A stretch of 64,000 bases of DNA from Vogesella margarita (lineage in GTDB: Bacteria; Pseudomonadota; Gammaproteobacteria; Burkholderiales; Chromobacteriaceae), in the NCBI RefSeq assembly GCF_028548475.1, contig NZ_JAQQLE010000014.1, positions 62,001 to 126,000 on the forward strand, in the 5' to 3' direction. This document shows, piece by piece, positions 29,063 to 39,141 of this stretch (position 1 is the first letter of the stretch; each line of letters starts with the position of its first letter). The translations under genes were made by a program, and so were the position numbers. Under the pieces are notes generated by a model. It was not told where the DNA came from. It did not search any database and worked only from the letters and a program-made list of their open reading frames with translations.

Positions 29063-30829
29063 ATGCAGATATCGGGCGCGGAAATCCTGGTACGCAGCTT
29101 GCAGGAAGAAGGAGTCGAATTCGTTTTCGGCTACCCCGGCGGCGCGGTACTCGAGATATATGATGCAATTTTCAGGCAGCAAGAGTTCAAACACGTGCTG
29201 GTGCGCCACGAACAGGCGGCGGTGCACGCGGCGGATGCCTACTCGCGCTCCTGTGACAAGGTCGGCGTGGCCCTGGTCACCTCCGGCCCCGGTGCCACCA
29301 ACGCGGTGACCGGCATTGCCACCGCCTACATGGATTCGGTGCCGATGGTGGTGATCTCCGGCCAGGTATCGACGCCGGCCATCGGCCTCGACGCCTTCCA
29401 GGAAGTGGACATGGTCGGCATCACCCGGCCGTGCGTGAAGCACAACTTCCTGGTGAAGGACATCAACGAGCTGGCCACCACCATCAAGAAGGCGTTCTAC
29501 ATCGCCGCGACCGGCCGTCCGGGCCCGGTGGTGGTGGACGTGCCTAAGGACGTGACCCAGCAGCTGGCCGAATTCCACTATCCGGAAAGCGTGAGCATCC
29601 GCTCCTACGTGCCGGTGACCCGCGGCCATCCGGGCCAGATCAAGAAGGCCGCCAGCCTGCTGGCCGAAGCCAAGCGTCCGTACATCTATGTCGGCGGCGG
29701 CGCGGTGCAGGGCGGTGCCTCGGCGGAAGTGACCGAGCTGGTGAAGATGCTGGGCGTGCCGTGTACCAACACGCTGATGGGCCTGGGCGCCTATCCCGGC
29801 GACGACCGCCAGTTCCTCGGCATGCTGGGCATGCACGGTACCTACGAAGCCAATATGGCGATGCAGTACTGCGACGTGCTGATCGCCGTCGGCGCGCGTT
29901 TCGACGACCGCGTGATCAGCGTGCCCTCGCATTTCCTGGCGCAGCCGAAGAAGATCGTCCACATCGATATCGACCCGTCCTCCATCGCCAAGCGCGTGAA
30001 GGTGGACGTGCCCATCGTCGGCGACGTGAAACACGTGCTGCGCGACCTGATCGACCTGATGAAGCAGAACGGGCAGCGCCCGGATGCGGCCAACCTTGCC
30101 GGCTGGTGGAAGCAGATCGAGCAATGGCGCAGCTACAACAGCCTGCTGTACACCCCGTCGACCGAGTTCATCAAGCCGCAGTCGGTGGTGCAGAAGCTGT
30201 ACGAGATTACCGGCGGCGACGCCATCATCACCTCCGACGTCGGCCAGCACCAGATGTGGGCGGCGCAGTACTACCCGTTCAAGCGCCCGAAACAATGGCT
30301 GAACTCCGGTGGTTTGGGTACCATGGGTTTCGGTCTGCCTGCCGCCATCGGCGCGCAGCTGGCCAACCCGAATGCACAGGTGGCCTGCATCACCGGTGAA
30401 GGCTCGATCCAGATGAACATCCAGGAGCTGTCCACCGCCAAGCAGTACCACACGCCGGTGAAGGTGATTGCGCTGAACAACCGCTACCTGGGCATGGTGC
30501 GCCAGTGGCAGGAGTTCTTCTACGGCACGCGTTACGCCGAGTCCTATATGGATGCGCTACCGGATTTCGTCGGCATCGCCGAGGCCTACGGCCACGTCGG
30601 CATGAAGATCGAGAACCCGGCCGATGTCGAGGGTGCGCTGCGTGAGGCATTCAGCCCGGCATTGAAAGAGCGTCTGGTGTTCATGGACTTCCGTACCGAC
30701 CAGTCCGAAAACGTGTTCCCGATGATCCAGAACGGCAAGGGTCTGGACCAGATGGATCTGCCGCCGCACATGCGCGAGCTGCAGATCGCTCCTTTCGAGA
30801 ACAACCGTGACTACGGCAACATGTGCTAA
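29063..30829 (+). CDS. ilvB: Acetolactate synthase, large catalytic subunit
   Basis: ThDP-dependent enzyme that condenses pyruvate to acetolactate (Val/Leu) or acetohydroxybutyrate (Ile). It has 588 residues. The ThDP glutamate lies in YPGGAVLEIYDA; SGPGATNAVTGIATAYMDSVPMVVISGQV and the C-terminal ThDP/Mg motif region (ITGEGSIQMNIQEL, ALNNRYLGMVRQWQE) are intact. The protein is IlvI/IlvB-like. A word copy at 30085-30097 is read as AANLAG. The small subunit follows after 9 bases. Confidence 0.96.
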   Translation: MQISGAEILVRSLQEEGVEFVFGYPGGAVLEIYDAIFRQQEFKHVLVRHEQAAVHAADAYSRSCDKVGVALVTSGPGATNAVTGIATAYMDSVPMVVISGQVSTPAIGLDAFQEVDMVGITRPCVKHNFLVKDINELATTIKKAFYIAATGRPGPVVVDVPKDVTQQLAEFHYPESVSIRSYVPVTRGHPGQIKKAASLLAEAKRPYIYVGGGAVQGGASAEVTELVKMLGVPCTNTLMGLGAYPGDDRQFLGMLGMHGTYEANMAMQYCDVLIAVGARFDDRVISVPSHFLAQPKKIVHIDIDPSSIAKRVKVDVPIVGDVKHVLRDLIDLMKQNGQRPDAANLAGWWKQIEQWRSYNSLLYTPSTEFIKPQSVVQKLYEITGGDAIITSDVGQHQMWAAQYYPFKRPKQWLNSGGLGTMGFGLPAAIGAQLANPNAQVACITGEGSIQMNIQELSTAKQYHTPVKVIALNNRYLGMVRQWQEFFYGTRYAESYMDALPDFVGIAEAYGHVGMKIENPADVEGALREAFSPALKERLVFMDFRTDQSENVFPMIQNGKGLDQMDLPPHMRELQIAPFENNRDYGNMC

Positions 30830-30838
30830 GGCAGTGGC

Positions 30839-31330
30839 ATGAGACATATACTTTCTATTTTGCTGGAAAACGAAGCGGGTGCGCTGTCGCGAGTAGTGGG
30901 ACTTTTCTCCGCACGCGCATACAATATCGATTCACTGACGGTGTCGACTACCGAAGACCCGACACTGTCACGGATGACCATCGTCACCCACGGGTCCGAC
31001 GAAGTCATCGAACAGATCACCAAGCAGCTCAACAAGCTGATCGAGGTGGTCAAGGTGATTGACCTCAACGAGTCCGACCATATCGAACGCGAGATGATGT
31101 TGATCAAGGTCCGTGCCACCGGCAAGGATCGGGAAGAAATGAAGCGGATGGCTGACATCTTCCGTGGTCGCATCATCGACGTGACGGAAAAGACCTACAC
31201 CATCGAGCTCACCGGTACGAGCGACAAGCTGGGCGCCTTTATCGAGGCGATCGACCGTTCAGTGATCCTGGAAACGGTGCGTACCGGTGCATCCGGAATT
31301 GGTCGCGGCGAACGTATTTTGAAGATCTGA
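30839..31330 (+). CDS. ilvH: Acetolactate synthase, small regulatory subunit
   Basis: 163 residues, the normal IlvH length. The N-terminal ACT domain reads MRHILSILLENEAGALSRVVGLFSARAYNIDSLTV with the valine-binding segment; the C-terminal half (EREMMLIKV, FRGRIIDV, AFIEAIDRSVILETVRTG) is the conserved IlvH C domain. It confers valine feedback and activates the large subunit. The start is the ATG at 30839, between ilvB and ilvC in one operon. Confidence 0.97.
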   Translation: MRHILSILLENEAGALSRVVGLFSARAYNIDSLTVSTTEDPTLSRMTIVTHGSDEVIEQITKQLNKLIEVVKVIDLNESDHIEREMMLIKVRATGKDREEMKRMADIFRGRIIDVTEKTYTIELTGTSDKLGAFIEAIDRSVILETVRTGASGIGRGERILKI

Positions 31331-31369
31331 ATCACCGGGGCGGCCATCAGCTGCCCTAGAACAAACTAG

Positions 31370-32398
<1,029 letters not shown>

Positions 32399-32422
32399 GC
32401 CTGCCGCCTCGCGGCCAGAGCC

Positions 32423-32447
32423 AAGCCGGGCAGCTGCCCGGCTTTTT
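32423..32447 (+). terminator. Rho-independent terminator of the ilv operon
   Basis: AGCCGGGCAG/CTGCCCGGCT is a 20-base perfect palindrome followed by TTTTC. Confidence 0.88.
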
Positions 32448-32557
32448 CTTTGCCTGTGCGTCGCACGCCGGCGTTGGCGGGAGCTGCCGCGCCGCATGAC
32501 GCTTGGTAAGCGTGGCATCGCGGATTAGAATGCAGCCTTGTCTTGCCGCCGGCGCAC

Positions 32558-32571
32558 AAGGTTGGCCGCAA
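32558..32571 (+). repeat. Exact copy of the word upstream of pssA
   Basis: AAGGTTGGCCGCAA on the plus strand in the 224-bp ilvC-pssA gap, 52 bases before the chosen pssA start. Confidence 0.85.
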
Positions 32572-32622
32572 GTCCCGTTTCCTTCCGGCGCGCCTTGCCG
32601 TTGCCCGATGTCGAGAACCTGC

Positions 32623-33387
32623 ATGCATATTGACCCGAAGCCCATCAAGCCGTCCCTGCGCCGCCAGGGCATTTACCTGCTGCCCAATTCCTTCACCCTC
32701 GCCGCGCTGTTCGCCGGCTTCTACGCCATCGTGCAGGCGATGAACCAGAACTTCGAACACGCGGCGGTGGCGATCTTCATCGCCATGATCCTCGACGGCA
32801 TGGACGGCCGCGTGGCGCGGCTGACGCACAGCCAGAGCGCGTTCGGCGCCGAGTTCGACAGCCTGTCGGACATGGTCAGTTTCGGCGTGGCGCCGGCGCT
32901 GATCGCCTACGAGTGGATGCTGAAGGACCTGGGCAAGCTGGGCTGGATGATCGCCTTCATCCACTGCGCCGGCGCCGCGCTGCGTCTGGCGCGCTTCAAC
33001 ACCATGATCGGCTCCACCGACAAGCGCTGGTTCATCGGCCTGCCCAGCCCGGCCGCGGCGGCGCTGGTGGCCGGCCTGGTGTGGATCTGCCACGCCTACG
33101 GCTACAACGACCTGCCGGGCCTGCAGTGGATCGCGCTGGGCTTCACCGCGTTCTCCGGCATCACCATGGTCACCAATGTGAAATTCTGGAGCTTCAAGGA
33201 GATCCACCTGCGCCGTCGTGTGCCCTTCGTGATGCTGCTGGCGCTGGTGGTGGTGCTGATGCTGCTGATGTCGGAGCCGCCGCTGGTGCTGTTCGGCTTC
33301 TTCGTCTGCTACGCGCTGTCCGGTTACGTGATGGCGCTGCTGGGGCTGGGCAAGAAGAGTGCGCCGCTGGAACCGCCGCAGGCGTAA
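32623..33387 (+). CDS. pssA: CDP-diacylglycerol-serine O-phosphatidyltransferase
   Basis: Integral-membrane enzyme that makes phosphatidylserine, the precursor of phosphatidylethanolamine. It has 254 residues from the ATG at 32623 (MHIDPKPIKPSLRRQGIYLLPN). The CDP-alcohol phosphotransferase signature is intact: DGMDGRVARLTHSQSAFGAEFDSLSD, with all the metal-binding Asp residues. About eight membrane segments are visible. An alternative ATG lies at 32608, and the frame stays open to 32503; no strong ribosome site distinguishes them, so the exact start is uncertain. pssA next to ilvC-leuA is common in betaproteobacteria. Confidence 0.93.
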   Translation: MHIDPKPIKPSLRRQGIYLLPNSFTLAALFAGFYAIVQAMNQNFEHAAVAIFIAMILDGMDGRVARLTHSQSAFGAEFDSLSDMVSFGVAPALIAYEWMLKDLGKLGWMIAFIHCAGAALRLARFNTMIGSTDKRWFIGLPSPAAAALVAGLVWICHAYGYNDLPGLQWIALGFTAFSGITMVTNVKFWSFKEIHLRRRVPFVMLLALVVVLMLLMSEPPLVLFGFFVCYALSGYVMALLGLGKKSAPLEPPQA

Positions 33388-33419
33388 GACAAACGCGGTG
33401 CCGCCATGCGGCTGGCTGG

Positions 33420-33448
33420 ACAAAGGCGACTGTGGTCGCCTTTGTTTT
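33420..33448 (+). terminator. Rho-independent terminator after pssA
   Basis: ACAAAGGCGAC, loop TGTG, GTCGCCTTTGT, then TTTG. An 11-bp perfect stem. Confidence 0.88.
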
Positions 33449-33543
33449 GTCCGTTTATTCTACATATTGTCCGATACTTACGCTTTGACAACAGGTTTTG
33501 CCGTGTCGCAACAAAATTATTCGACAAAATTTGACAGCCTGTC
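33447..33543 (+). promoter_or_regulatory. Array of GACA/TGTC half-sites upstream of leuA
   Basis: Within 97 bases there are TTGTCC (33447 and 33467), TTGACAACA (33485-33493), TGTCGCAACA (33504), TCGACAAAA (33521), and a GACA-GCC-TGTC inverted repeat (33533-33543). TTGACA at 33531 has TAAGGT 17 bases later, a possible promoter overlapped by these sites. The pattern suggests an operator region; the binding protein is unknown, but the HTH at the start of leuA is an obvious candidate. Confidence 0.45.
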
Positions 33544-33587
33544 GGGCAAAACGTAAGGTTGAGCCATAACAAACAAGGAGCAGTGGC

Positions 33588-35378
33588 ATGCAATTGGACA
33601 TCGAACGTCTGATCGAGGATTTTGGAGGCCCAGGCGCGCTCGCGGAAGCGTTGAATGCGGCCTTCCCCGATGAGCCGGTGTCGCGTGCCGCCATCTACAA
33701 GTGGCGCGAGCGCGGCACCCTGCCGCTGGCGCAGCTGAACAAGCTGGCCAGGCTCGCCGCCGACCAAGGGAAACGGTTCGATTTCAACGACTATCTGACC
33801 GGGGCACAGGCCACGGGACAAGGGAGCACACCTGACATGGGCGATCGTCTTTACATTTTTGATACCACCTTGCGTGATGGCGAACAGTCGCCGGGCGCGT
33901 CGATGACCAAGGAAGAAAAAATCCGTATCGCCCGCCAGCTGGAGCGCCTCGGTGTCGACGTGATCGAAGCCGGCTTTGCCGCCGCCAGCCCAGGCGATGC
34001 CGACGCGATCCGCGCTATCGCCGAAGTGGTGAAGGAGTCGACCGTCTGTTCGCTGGCGCGGGCTAACGAGCGCGACATCCGCGCCGCAGGCGAGGCGATC
34101 AAGCCGGCCGCGCGTGGCCGCATCCACACCTTCATCGCCACCAGCCCGATCCACATGGAGAAGAAGCTGCGCATGACACCGGACGAGGTGGTCGATGCTG
34201 CGGTGAAGGCGGTGAAACTGGCCCGTGAGTACACCGACGACGTCGAGTTCTCCGCCGAGGACGCGCTGCGCTCCGATATCGATTTCCTCGCCCGCATCTT
34301 CGGCGAAGTGATCAAGGCCGGCGCCACCACACTGAACGTGCCGGACACCGTCGGCTACGCGGTGCCGAAGATCACCGAGGCTTTCTTCCGCGAGCTGATC
34401 GCCAAGACCCCGGGCGGCGACAAGGTGATCTGGTCGGCGCACTGCCACAACGACCTCGGCATGGCGGTCGCCAACAGCCTCGGCGCGGTACTGGGCGGCG
34501 CACGGCAGGTGGAGTGCACCATCAACGGCCTGGGCGAGCGCGCCGGCAACGCCGCGATGGAAGAAATCGTGATGGCGGTGCGCACCCGCAAGGACGTGTT
34601 CAACGTGGAAACCCGCGTCGACGCCACCCAGATCGTGCCGGCGTCCAAGCTGGTGTCGACCATCACCGGCTACCCGGTGCAGCCGAACAAGGCCATCGTC
34701 GGCGCCAACGCCTTCGCCCACGAGTCCGGCATCCATCAGGACGGCGTGCTCAAGCACCGCGAAACCTACGAGATCATGTCCGCCGAATCGGTGGGCTGGA
34801 CCGCCAACCGCCTGACGCTGGGCAAACTGTCCGGCCGCAACGCCTTCCGCACCAAGCTCACCGCGCTGGGCATCGTGCTGGACTCCGAAGAAGCGCTGAA
34901 CGCCGCCTTCGCCCGCTTCAAGGAACTGGCCGACAAGAAGCGCGAGATCTTCGACGAAGACCTGCACGCGCTGGTGTCCGATCAGCTGGTGACCGCCGAG
35001 CAGGAAGACTACAAGTTCGTGTCGCTGAAAGTGGCGACCGAGACCGGCGAGGCGCCGCAGGCGCAGATCGTGTTCGTCGAGCACGGCAACGAGCAGCGTG
35101 CCGAATCCACCGGCTCCGGCCCGGTCGACGCCGCGTTCAAGGCGATCGAGAGCGTGGTGAAGAGCGAGGCCGAGCTGGAACTGTACTCGGTCAACGCCAT
35201 CACCAAGGGCACCGAATCGCAGGGTGAAGTGACCGTGCGTCTGGCCAAGGACGGCCGCATTGTCAACGGCCAGGGCTCGGATACCGACATCATTGTCGCC
35301 AGCGCCAAGGCCTACCTCGCGGCACTGAACAAGCTGAACAGCAAGACCGAGCGCGTCTACGCCCAGGGCCCGGTCTAA
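33588..35378 (+). CDS. leuA: 2-isopropylmalate synthase with an N-terminal helix-turn-helix extension
   Basis: One open frame of 596 residues. Residues 84-596 are a normal LeuA ([62 protein letters not shown], and the C-terminal leucine-binding regulatory domain), which commits 2-oxoisovalerate to leucine synthesis. Residues 1-83 are extra. They contain a Cro/YdaS-like HTH ([38 protein letters not shown]) and a hydrophilic linker. Two starts have ribosome sites: ATG 33588 after AAGGAG, and ATG 33837 after AGGGAG. Both a fusion and a plain LeuA could be made. Confidence 0.9.
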   Translation: MQLDIERLIEDFGGPGALAEALNAAFPDEPVSRAAIYKWRERGTLPLAQLNKLARLAADQGKRFDFNDYLTGAQATGQGSTPDMGDRLYIFDTTLRDGEQSPGASMTKEEKIRIARQLERLGVDVIEAGFAAASPGDADAIRAIAEVVKESTVCSLARANERDIRAAGEAIKPAARGRIHTFIATSPIHMEKKLRMTPDEVVDAAVKAVKLAREYTDDVEFSAEDALRSDIDFLARIFGEVIKAGATTLNVPDTVGYAVPKITEAFFRELIAKTPGGDKVIWSAHCHNDLGMAVANSLGAVLGGARQVECTINGLGERAGNAAMEEIVMAVRTRKDVFNVETRVDATQIVPASKLVSTITGYPVQPNKAIVGANAFAHESGIHQDGVLKHRETYEIMSAESVGWTANRLTLGKLSGRNAFRTKLTALGIVLDSEEALNAAFARFKELADKKREIFDEDLHALVSDQLVTAEQEDYKFVSLKVATETGEAPQAQIVFVEHGNEQRAESTGSGPVDAAFKAIESVVKSEAELELYSVNAITKGTESQGEVTVRLAKDGRIVNGQGSDTDIIVASAKAYLAALNKLNSKTERVYAQGPV

Positions 35379-35416
35379 AGAGCGCGCAACCGTGGCAGCA
35401 AAACGTCCGACCCGGA

Positions 35417-35429
35417 AAGGTTGGCCGCC
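35417..35429 (+). repeat. Near-copy of the word after leuA
   Basis: AAGGTTGGCCGCC, one mismatch at the last base, in the leuA-bioD gap. Confidence 0.6.
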
Positions 35430-35486
35430 GCGGTAAAGATCAAAGGCCCACAAGGCCGCACCCTTCCGCCTTTGCCAGTACCACGG

Positions 35487-35535
35487 CAGACGCAGACAGC
35501 CGACCCACGAGGTCGGCCTTGTCGCGTCTGTCTTT
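35487..35535 (+). terminator. Probable nested-stem terminator of leuA
   Basis: Outer stem CAGACGC/GCGTCTG encloses an inner hairpin GCCGACC/GGTCGGC and is followed by TCTTTTC. It lies about 110 bases after the leuA stop. Confidence 0.65.
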
Positions 35536-35588
35536 TCATTTTCCGGTTTGGCCGCATCTGATGGCCACTCAATGACAGGATCCATACC

Positions 35589-36221
35589 GTGGCACAAGGC
35601 TATTTCATTACCGGCACCGATACCGAGATCGGCAAGACCCACAGCGCGGTGCAGCTGATCCGCCACTGGCAGGCGCAGGGAAAACGCGTGCTGGCGATGA
35701 AGCCGGTGGCCTCCGGCTGCGAGCTGCAGCCCGATGGCAGCCTGCTTAACGACGACGTGGTGCGTCTCACCGCCGCCACCGGGCAGACCGATCTGGCGCT
35801 GATGAACCCGTACCGTTTCCTGCCCCCGGTGTCGCCGCACATCGCCGCGCGCGAGGCCGGCGTGAGCATCGATCCGGTGCTGATCGTCGAGCACTACCAA
35901 AGGTTGGCCGCAGACGCCGACGTGGTGCTGGTGGAGGGCGCCGGCGGCTGGCTGGCGCCGCTGTCTGACACGCTGGACATGCAGGGCCTGGCGCAGCAGC
36001 TGCAGCTGCCGGTGATCCTGGTGGTGGGCATGCGGCTTGGCTGCATCAACCACGCGCTGCTGACGGCGCAGGCGATCCGCGCCAGCGGCTGCACCCTGGC
36101 CGGCTGGATCGCCAACCGCGTGGTGCCGGCGCAGCTGGCCTTTGAAGACAATCTGGCGACGCTTACGCGCGCGTTGGGCGAACCATTGCTGAGCCTGCCT
36201 TACGAGGCGCGGGCAGCCTGA
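35589..36221 (+). CDS. bioD: Dethiobiotin synthetase
   Basis: ATP-dependent carboxylation and ring closure of DAPA in biotin synthesis. It has 210 residues from a GTG. The P-loop is FITGTDTEIGKTHSAV; VLAMKPVASGCE and VEGAGGWLAPL complete the active site. The usual bioA/F/B partners are not adjacent. A word copy at 35900-35912 is read as QRLAAD. A GC-rich hairpin without a T-tract (GCGGCGCC/GGCGCCGC, 36225-36247) follows the stop. Confidence 0.93.
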   Translation: MAQGYFITGTDTEIGKTHSAVQLIRHWQAQGKRVLAMKPVASGCELQPDGSLLNDDVVRLTAATGQTDLALMNPYRFLPPVSPHIAAREAGVSIDPVLIVEHYQRLAADADVVLVEGAGGWLAPLSDTLDMQGLAQQLQLPVILVVGMRLGCINHALLTAQAIRASGCTLAGWIANRVVPAQLAFEDNLATLTRALGEPLLSLPYEARAA

Positions 36222-36367
36222 ATGGCGGCGCCGGTTTGCGGCGCCGCACCATGATAAATACTTGTTTTATCGGCTGATCTTCCTATTCTCGATAAAGCGC
36301 TGCGGCACAGATCGCGGTCAGCGACCGGGTTCCCGGCCAACACGAGACTTTACTTGGGGAAGACGCC

Positions 36368-37483
36368 ATGGCCAGTCGTCGCGTCCTGTTACTGCTCACC
36401 GGCTGGTCGCCTGCCGTGCTGGCGGCCGGCGTCAATCTGCAGCCGCCGGTCACCGGCATCGCGCAGGATATCTACGACCTGCACATGCTGCTGCTGTACA
36501 TCACGGGCGGCATCTTCGTGCTGGTCTTCGGCGTGATGTTCTGGGCCATCCTGCGCCACCGAAAATCAGCCGGTCATCAGGCGAAACACTTCCACGAAAA
36601 CACCACCGTCGAGATCGTCTGGACGCTGATTCCGCTCTTGATCCTGGTGGCGATGGCGTGGCCGGCGACGCGGCTGATCCTGCAGCAGAAGAGCAGCGCC
36701 GGCGCCGAGCTGACCATCAAGGTCACCGGCTACCAGTGGAAGTGGCACTACGACTATCTCGACGACGGCGTCGCCTTCATGAGCCATCTGGCCACGCCGC
36801 AAAGCGCCATCCACCAGGTGGCCGATCGTGGCGAACACTACCTGCTGGAGGTCGACCAGCCGCTGGTGGTGCCGACCGGCACCAAGGTGCGGCTGCTGCT
36901 GACCGCGAACGACGTGATTCACGCCTGGTGGGTGCCGCAACTGGGGGTGAAGCAGGACGCGATTCCCGGCTTCGTGCGCGACAGCTGGTTCAAGGTCGAT
37001 CGCCCCGGCACCTATCGTGGTCAGTGCGCCGAGCTGTGCGGCAAGGACCACGGCTTCATGCCCATCGTGGTCGAGGCCAAGGCGCCGGCCGATTACCAGG
37101 CATGGTTGGCCGCAAGACAAAAAGCCGCTGCGGCCAACCTTGAAGATCCGAACAAGATCTGGCCGCTGGCCGAACTGGTGGCGCGCGGCGAGAAGGTGTA
37201 CACGCAGAACTGCGTCGCCTGCCACCAGGCCAACGGCAAGGGCATCCCCGGCGCCTTCCCGGCACTGGACGGCTCGGCTATTGCCACCAAGGACAAGCCC
37301 GGCCACATCGATATCGTGCTCAACGGCAGCAAGAAGAACGCCGCGATGGCGGCCTGGGGCAAGCAGCTGTCGGATACCGATATTGCGGCGGTGATCACCT
37401 ACGAGCGCAACGCGTGGGGTAATCACACCGGCGACGTGGTGCAGCCGAAGGACATCAAGGCTGCCCGTGGCGGCAAAGCGTAA
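36368..37483 (+). CDS. ctaC: Cytochrome c oxidase subunit II with fused cytochrome c domain
   Basis: 371 residues. After the signal peptide (about 1-20), two membrane helices (about 38-63 and 82-105) precede the cupredoxin domain. The CuA ligands are intact: H185 and C220-AEL-C224-GKDH228. A C-terminal class I cytochrome c domain (about 268-360) has heme motif CVACH (282-286), marking a caa3-like subunit II. The linker (AWLAARQKAAAANLED) is encoded by an inverted pair of the repeated word (37102-37141). First gene of the oxidase cluster; the ctaD start lies 13 bases downstream. Confidence 0.95.
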   Translation: MASRRVLLLLTGWSPAVLAAGVNLQPPVTGIAQDIYDLHMLLLYITGGIFVLVFGVMFWAILRHRKSAGHQAKHFHENTTVEIVWTLIPLLILVAMAWPATRLILQQKSSAGAELTIKVTGYQWKWHYDYLDDGVAFMSHLATPQSAIHQVADRGEHYLLEVDQPLVVPTGTKVRLLLTANDVIHAWWVPQLGVKQDAIPGFVRDSWFKVDRPGTYRGQCAELCGKDHGFMPIVVEAKAPADYQAWLAARQKAAAANLEDPNKIWPLAELVARGEKVYTQNCVACHQANGKGIPGAFPALDGSAIATKDKPGHIDIVLNGSKKNAAMAAWGKQLSDTDIAAVITYERNAWGNHTGDVVQPKDIKAARGGKA

Positions 37484-37496
37484 GGGGGAAGAGGGC

Positions 37497-39140
37497 ATGA
37501 CTGCGATCGACAGTGCACTGCAGCCGGCGCACGACACCGCGCACGGCCACCACGCCAAGCCAAGCGGCATCGGCCGCTGGCTGTTCGCCACCAACCACAA
37601 GGACATCGGCTCGCTGTACCTGTGGTTCGCGTTCAGCATGTTCATCTTCGGCGGCGTGCTGGCGCTGTGCATCCGCGCCGAGCTGTTCCGCCCCGGCCTG
37701 CAGTTCTGGCAGCCGGAGCTGTTCAACCAGTTCACCACCCTGCACGGGCTGATCATGGTGTTCGGCGCCATCATGCCGGCGTTCACCGGCCTCGCCAACT
37801 GGATGCTGCCCTTGATGATAGGCGCGCCGGACATGGCGTTTGCGCGTATGAACAACTGGAGTTTCTGGCTGCTGCCGCCGGCGGCGCTGCTGCTGCTGCT
37901 CTCGTTCGCGGTGCCCGGCGGCGCGGCGGCGGCGGGCTGGACGCTGTACGCGCCCTTGTCCACCCAGATGGGCATGGGCATGGACCTGACCATCTTCGCC
38001 ATCCACATCATGGGCGTCAGCTCGATCATGGGCTCGATCAACATCATCGTCACCATCCTGAATCTGCGCGCGCCGGGCATGACGATGATGAAGATGCCGA
38101 TGTTCGCCTGGGCCAGCCTGATCACCGCCTACCTGATCATTGCGGTGATGCCGGTGCTGGCCGGGGTGGTGACCATGGTGCTGACCGACCGTCACTTCGG
38201 CACCCACTTCTTCAATGCCGCCGGCGGCGGCGACCCGGTGCTGTACCAGCACATCTTCTGGTTCTTCGGCCACCCCGAGGTCTACATCATGGCGCTGCCG
38301 GCCTTCGGCATCGTCAGCCACATCATCCCCACCTTCAGCCGCAAGCCGCTGTTTGGCTACACCTCGATGGTGTACGCCACCAGCTCCATCGCCATCCTCA
38401 GCTTCATGGTGTGGGCGCACCACATGTTCACCACCGGCATGCCGGCCACCGCGCAGCTGTTCTTCATGTACGCGACGATGCTGATCGCGGTGCCGACCGG
38501 GGTGAAGGTATTCAACTGGATCGGCACCATGTGGCAGGGAAGCATGAGCTTCGAAACGCCGATGCTGTTCGCCATCGGCTTCATCTGCCTGTTTACCGTC
38601 GGCGGCCTGTCCGGGGTGACGCTGAGCATCGCCGCCATCGACATCCAGCTGCAGGACACCTACTACGTGGTGGCGCACTTCCACTACGTGCTGGTGGCCG
38701 GCGCGCTGTTCAGCCTGTTCGCCGCGGTGTACTACTGGTTCCCGAAAATGACCGGGCGCATGTACTCGGAGTTCTGGGGCAAGTTCCACTTCTGGTGGTC
38801 GCTGCTGTGGTTCAACGTGACCTTTTTCCCGATGCACTTCCTCGGCCTTGCCGGCATGCCGCGCCGCATTCCCGACTACAACATGCAGTTCACCGACTTC
38901 AACACCATGGCCAGCGTCGGCGCCTTCTGTTTCGGGCTGGGGCAGCTGATCTTCTTCGCCAACATGTTGCACAGCCTGCGCCACGGCCGGCCGGCTGCGG
39001 CCAAGCCGTGGGAGGGCGCCGACACGCTGGAGTGGCAGATCGCCACCCCGGCGCCGTATCACAGCTTTGTCGAGGCGCCGGATCTGGAAGTCGGCGAAAA
39101 CGGCCGCATCGATGCCATGCACGGCGGAAAGCACCACTGA
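37497..39140 (+). CDS. ctaD: Cytochrome c oxidase subunit I
   Basis: 547 residues, 12 membrane helices. Heme a and heme a3-CuB site segments are present: TLHGLIMVFGAIMP, WFFGHPEVYIMALPAFGIVSHI (with the cross-linked His-Tyr of A-type oxidases), the HH pair in VWAHHMFTTGM, and YYVVAHFHYVLVAGALF. This is the catalytic subunit that reduces oxygen and pumps protons. The ATG at 37497 follows GGGGGAAGAGG; the in-frame upstream codon at 37467 lies within ctaC. Confidence 0.97.
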   Translation: MTAIDSALQPAHDTAHGHHAKPSGIGRWLFATNHKDIGSLYLWFAFSMFIFGGVLALCIRAELFRPGLQFWQPELFNQFTTLHGLIMVFGAIMPAFTGLANWMLPLMIGAPDMAFARMNNWSFWLLPPAALLLLLSFAVPGGAAAAGWTLYAPLSTQMGMGMDLTIFAIHIMGVSSIMGSINIIVTILNLRAPGMTMMKMPMFAWASLITAYLIIAVMPVLAGVVTMVLTDRHFGTHFFNAAGGGDPVLYQHIFWFFGHPEVYIMALPAFGIVSHIIPTFSRKPLFGYTSMVYATSSIAILSFMVWAHHMFTTGMPATAQLFFMYATMLIAVPTGVKVFNWIGTMWQGSMSFETPMLFAIGFICLFTVGGLSGVTLSIAAIDIQLQDTYYVVAHFHYVLVAGALFSLFAAVYYWFPKMTGRMYSEFWGKFHFWWSLLWFNVTFFPMHFLGLAGMPRRIPDYNMQFTDFNTMASVGAFCFGLGQLIFFANMLHSLRHGRPAAAKPWEGADTLEWQIATPAPYHSFVEAPDLEVGENGRIDAMHGGKHH

Positions 39141-39141
39141 C

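Noticed and set aside
32503-32622. 40-residue N-terminal extension of pssA
   Set aside because: It is encoded partly by the repeated word and shows no similarity to PssA; the family N-terminus fits the 32623 start.
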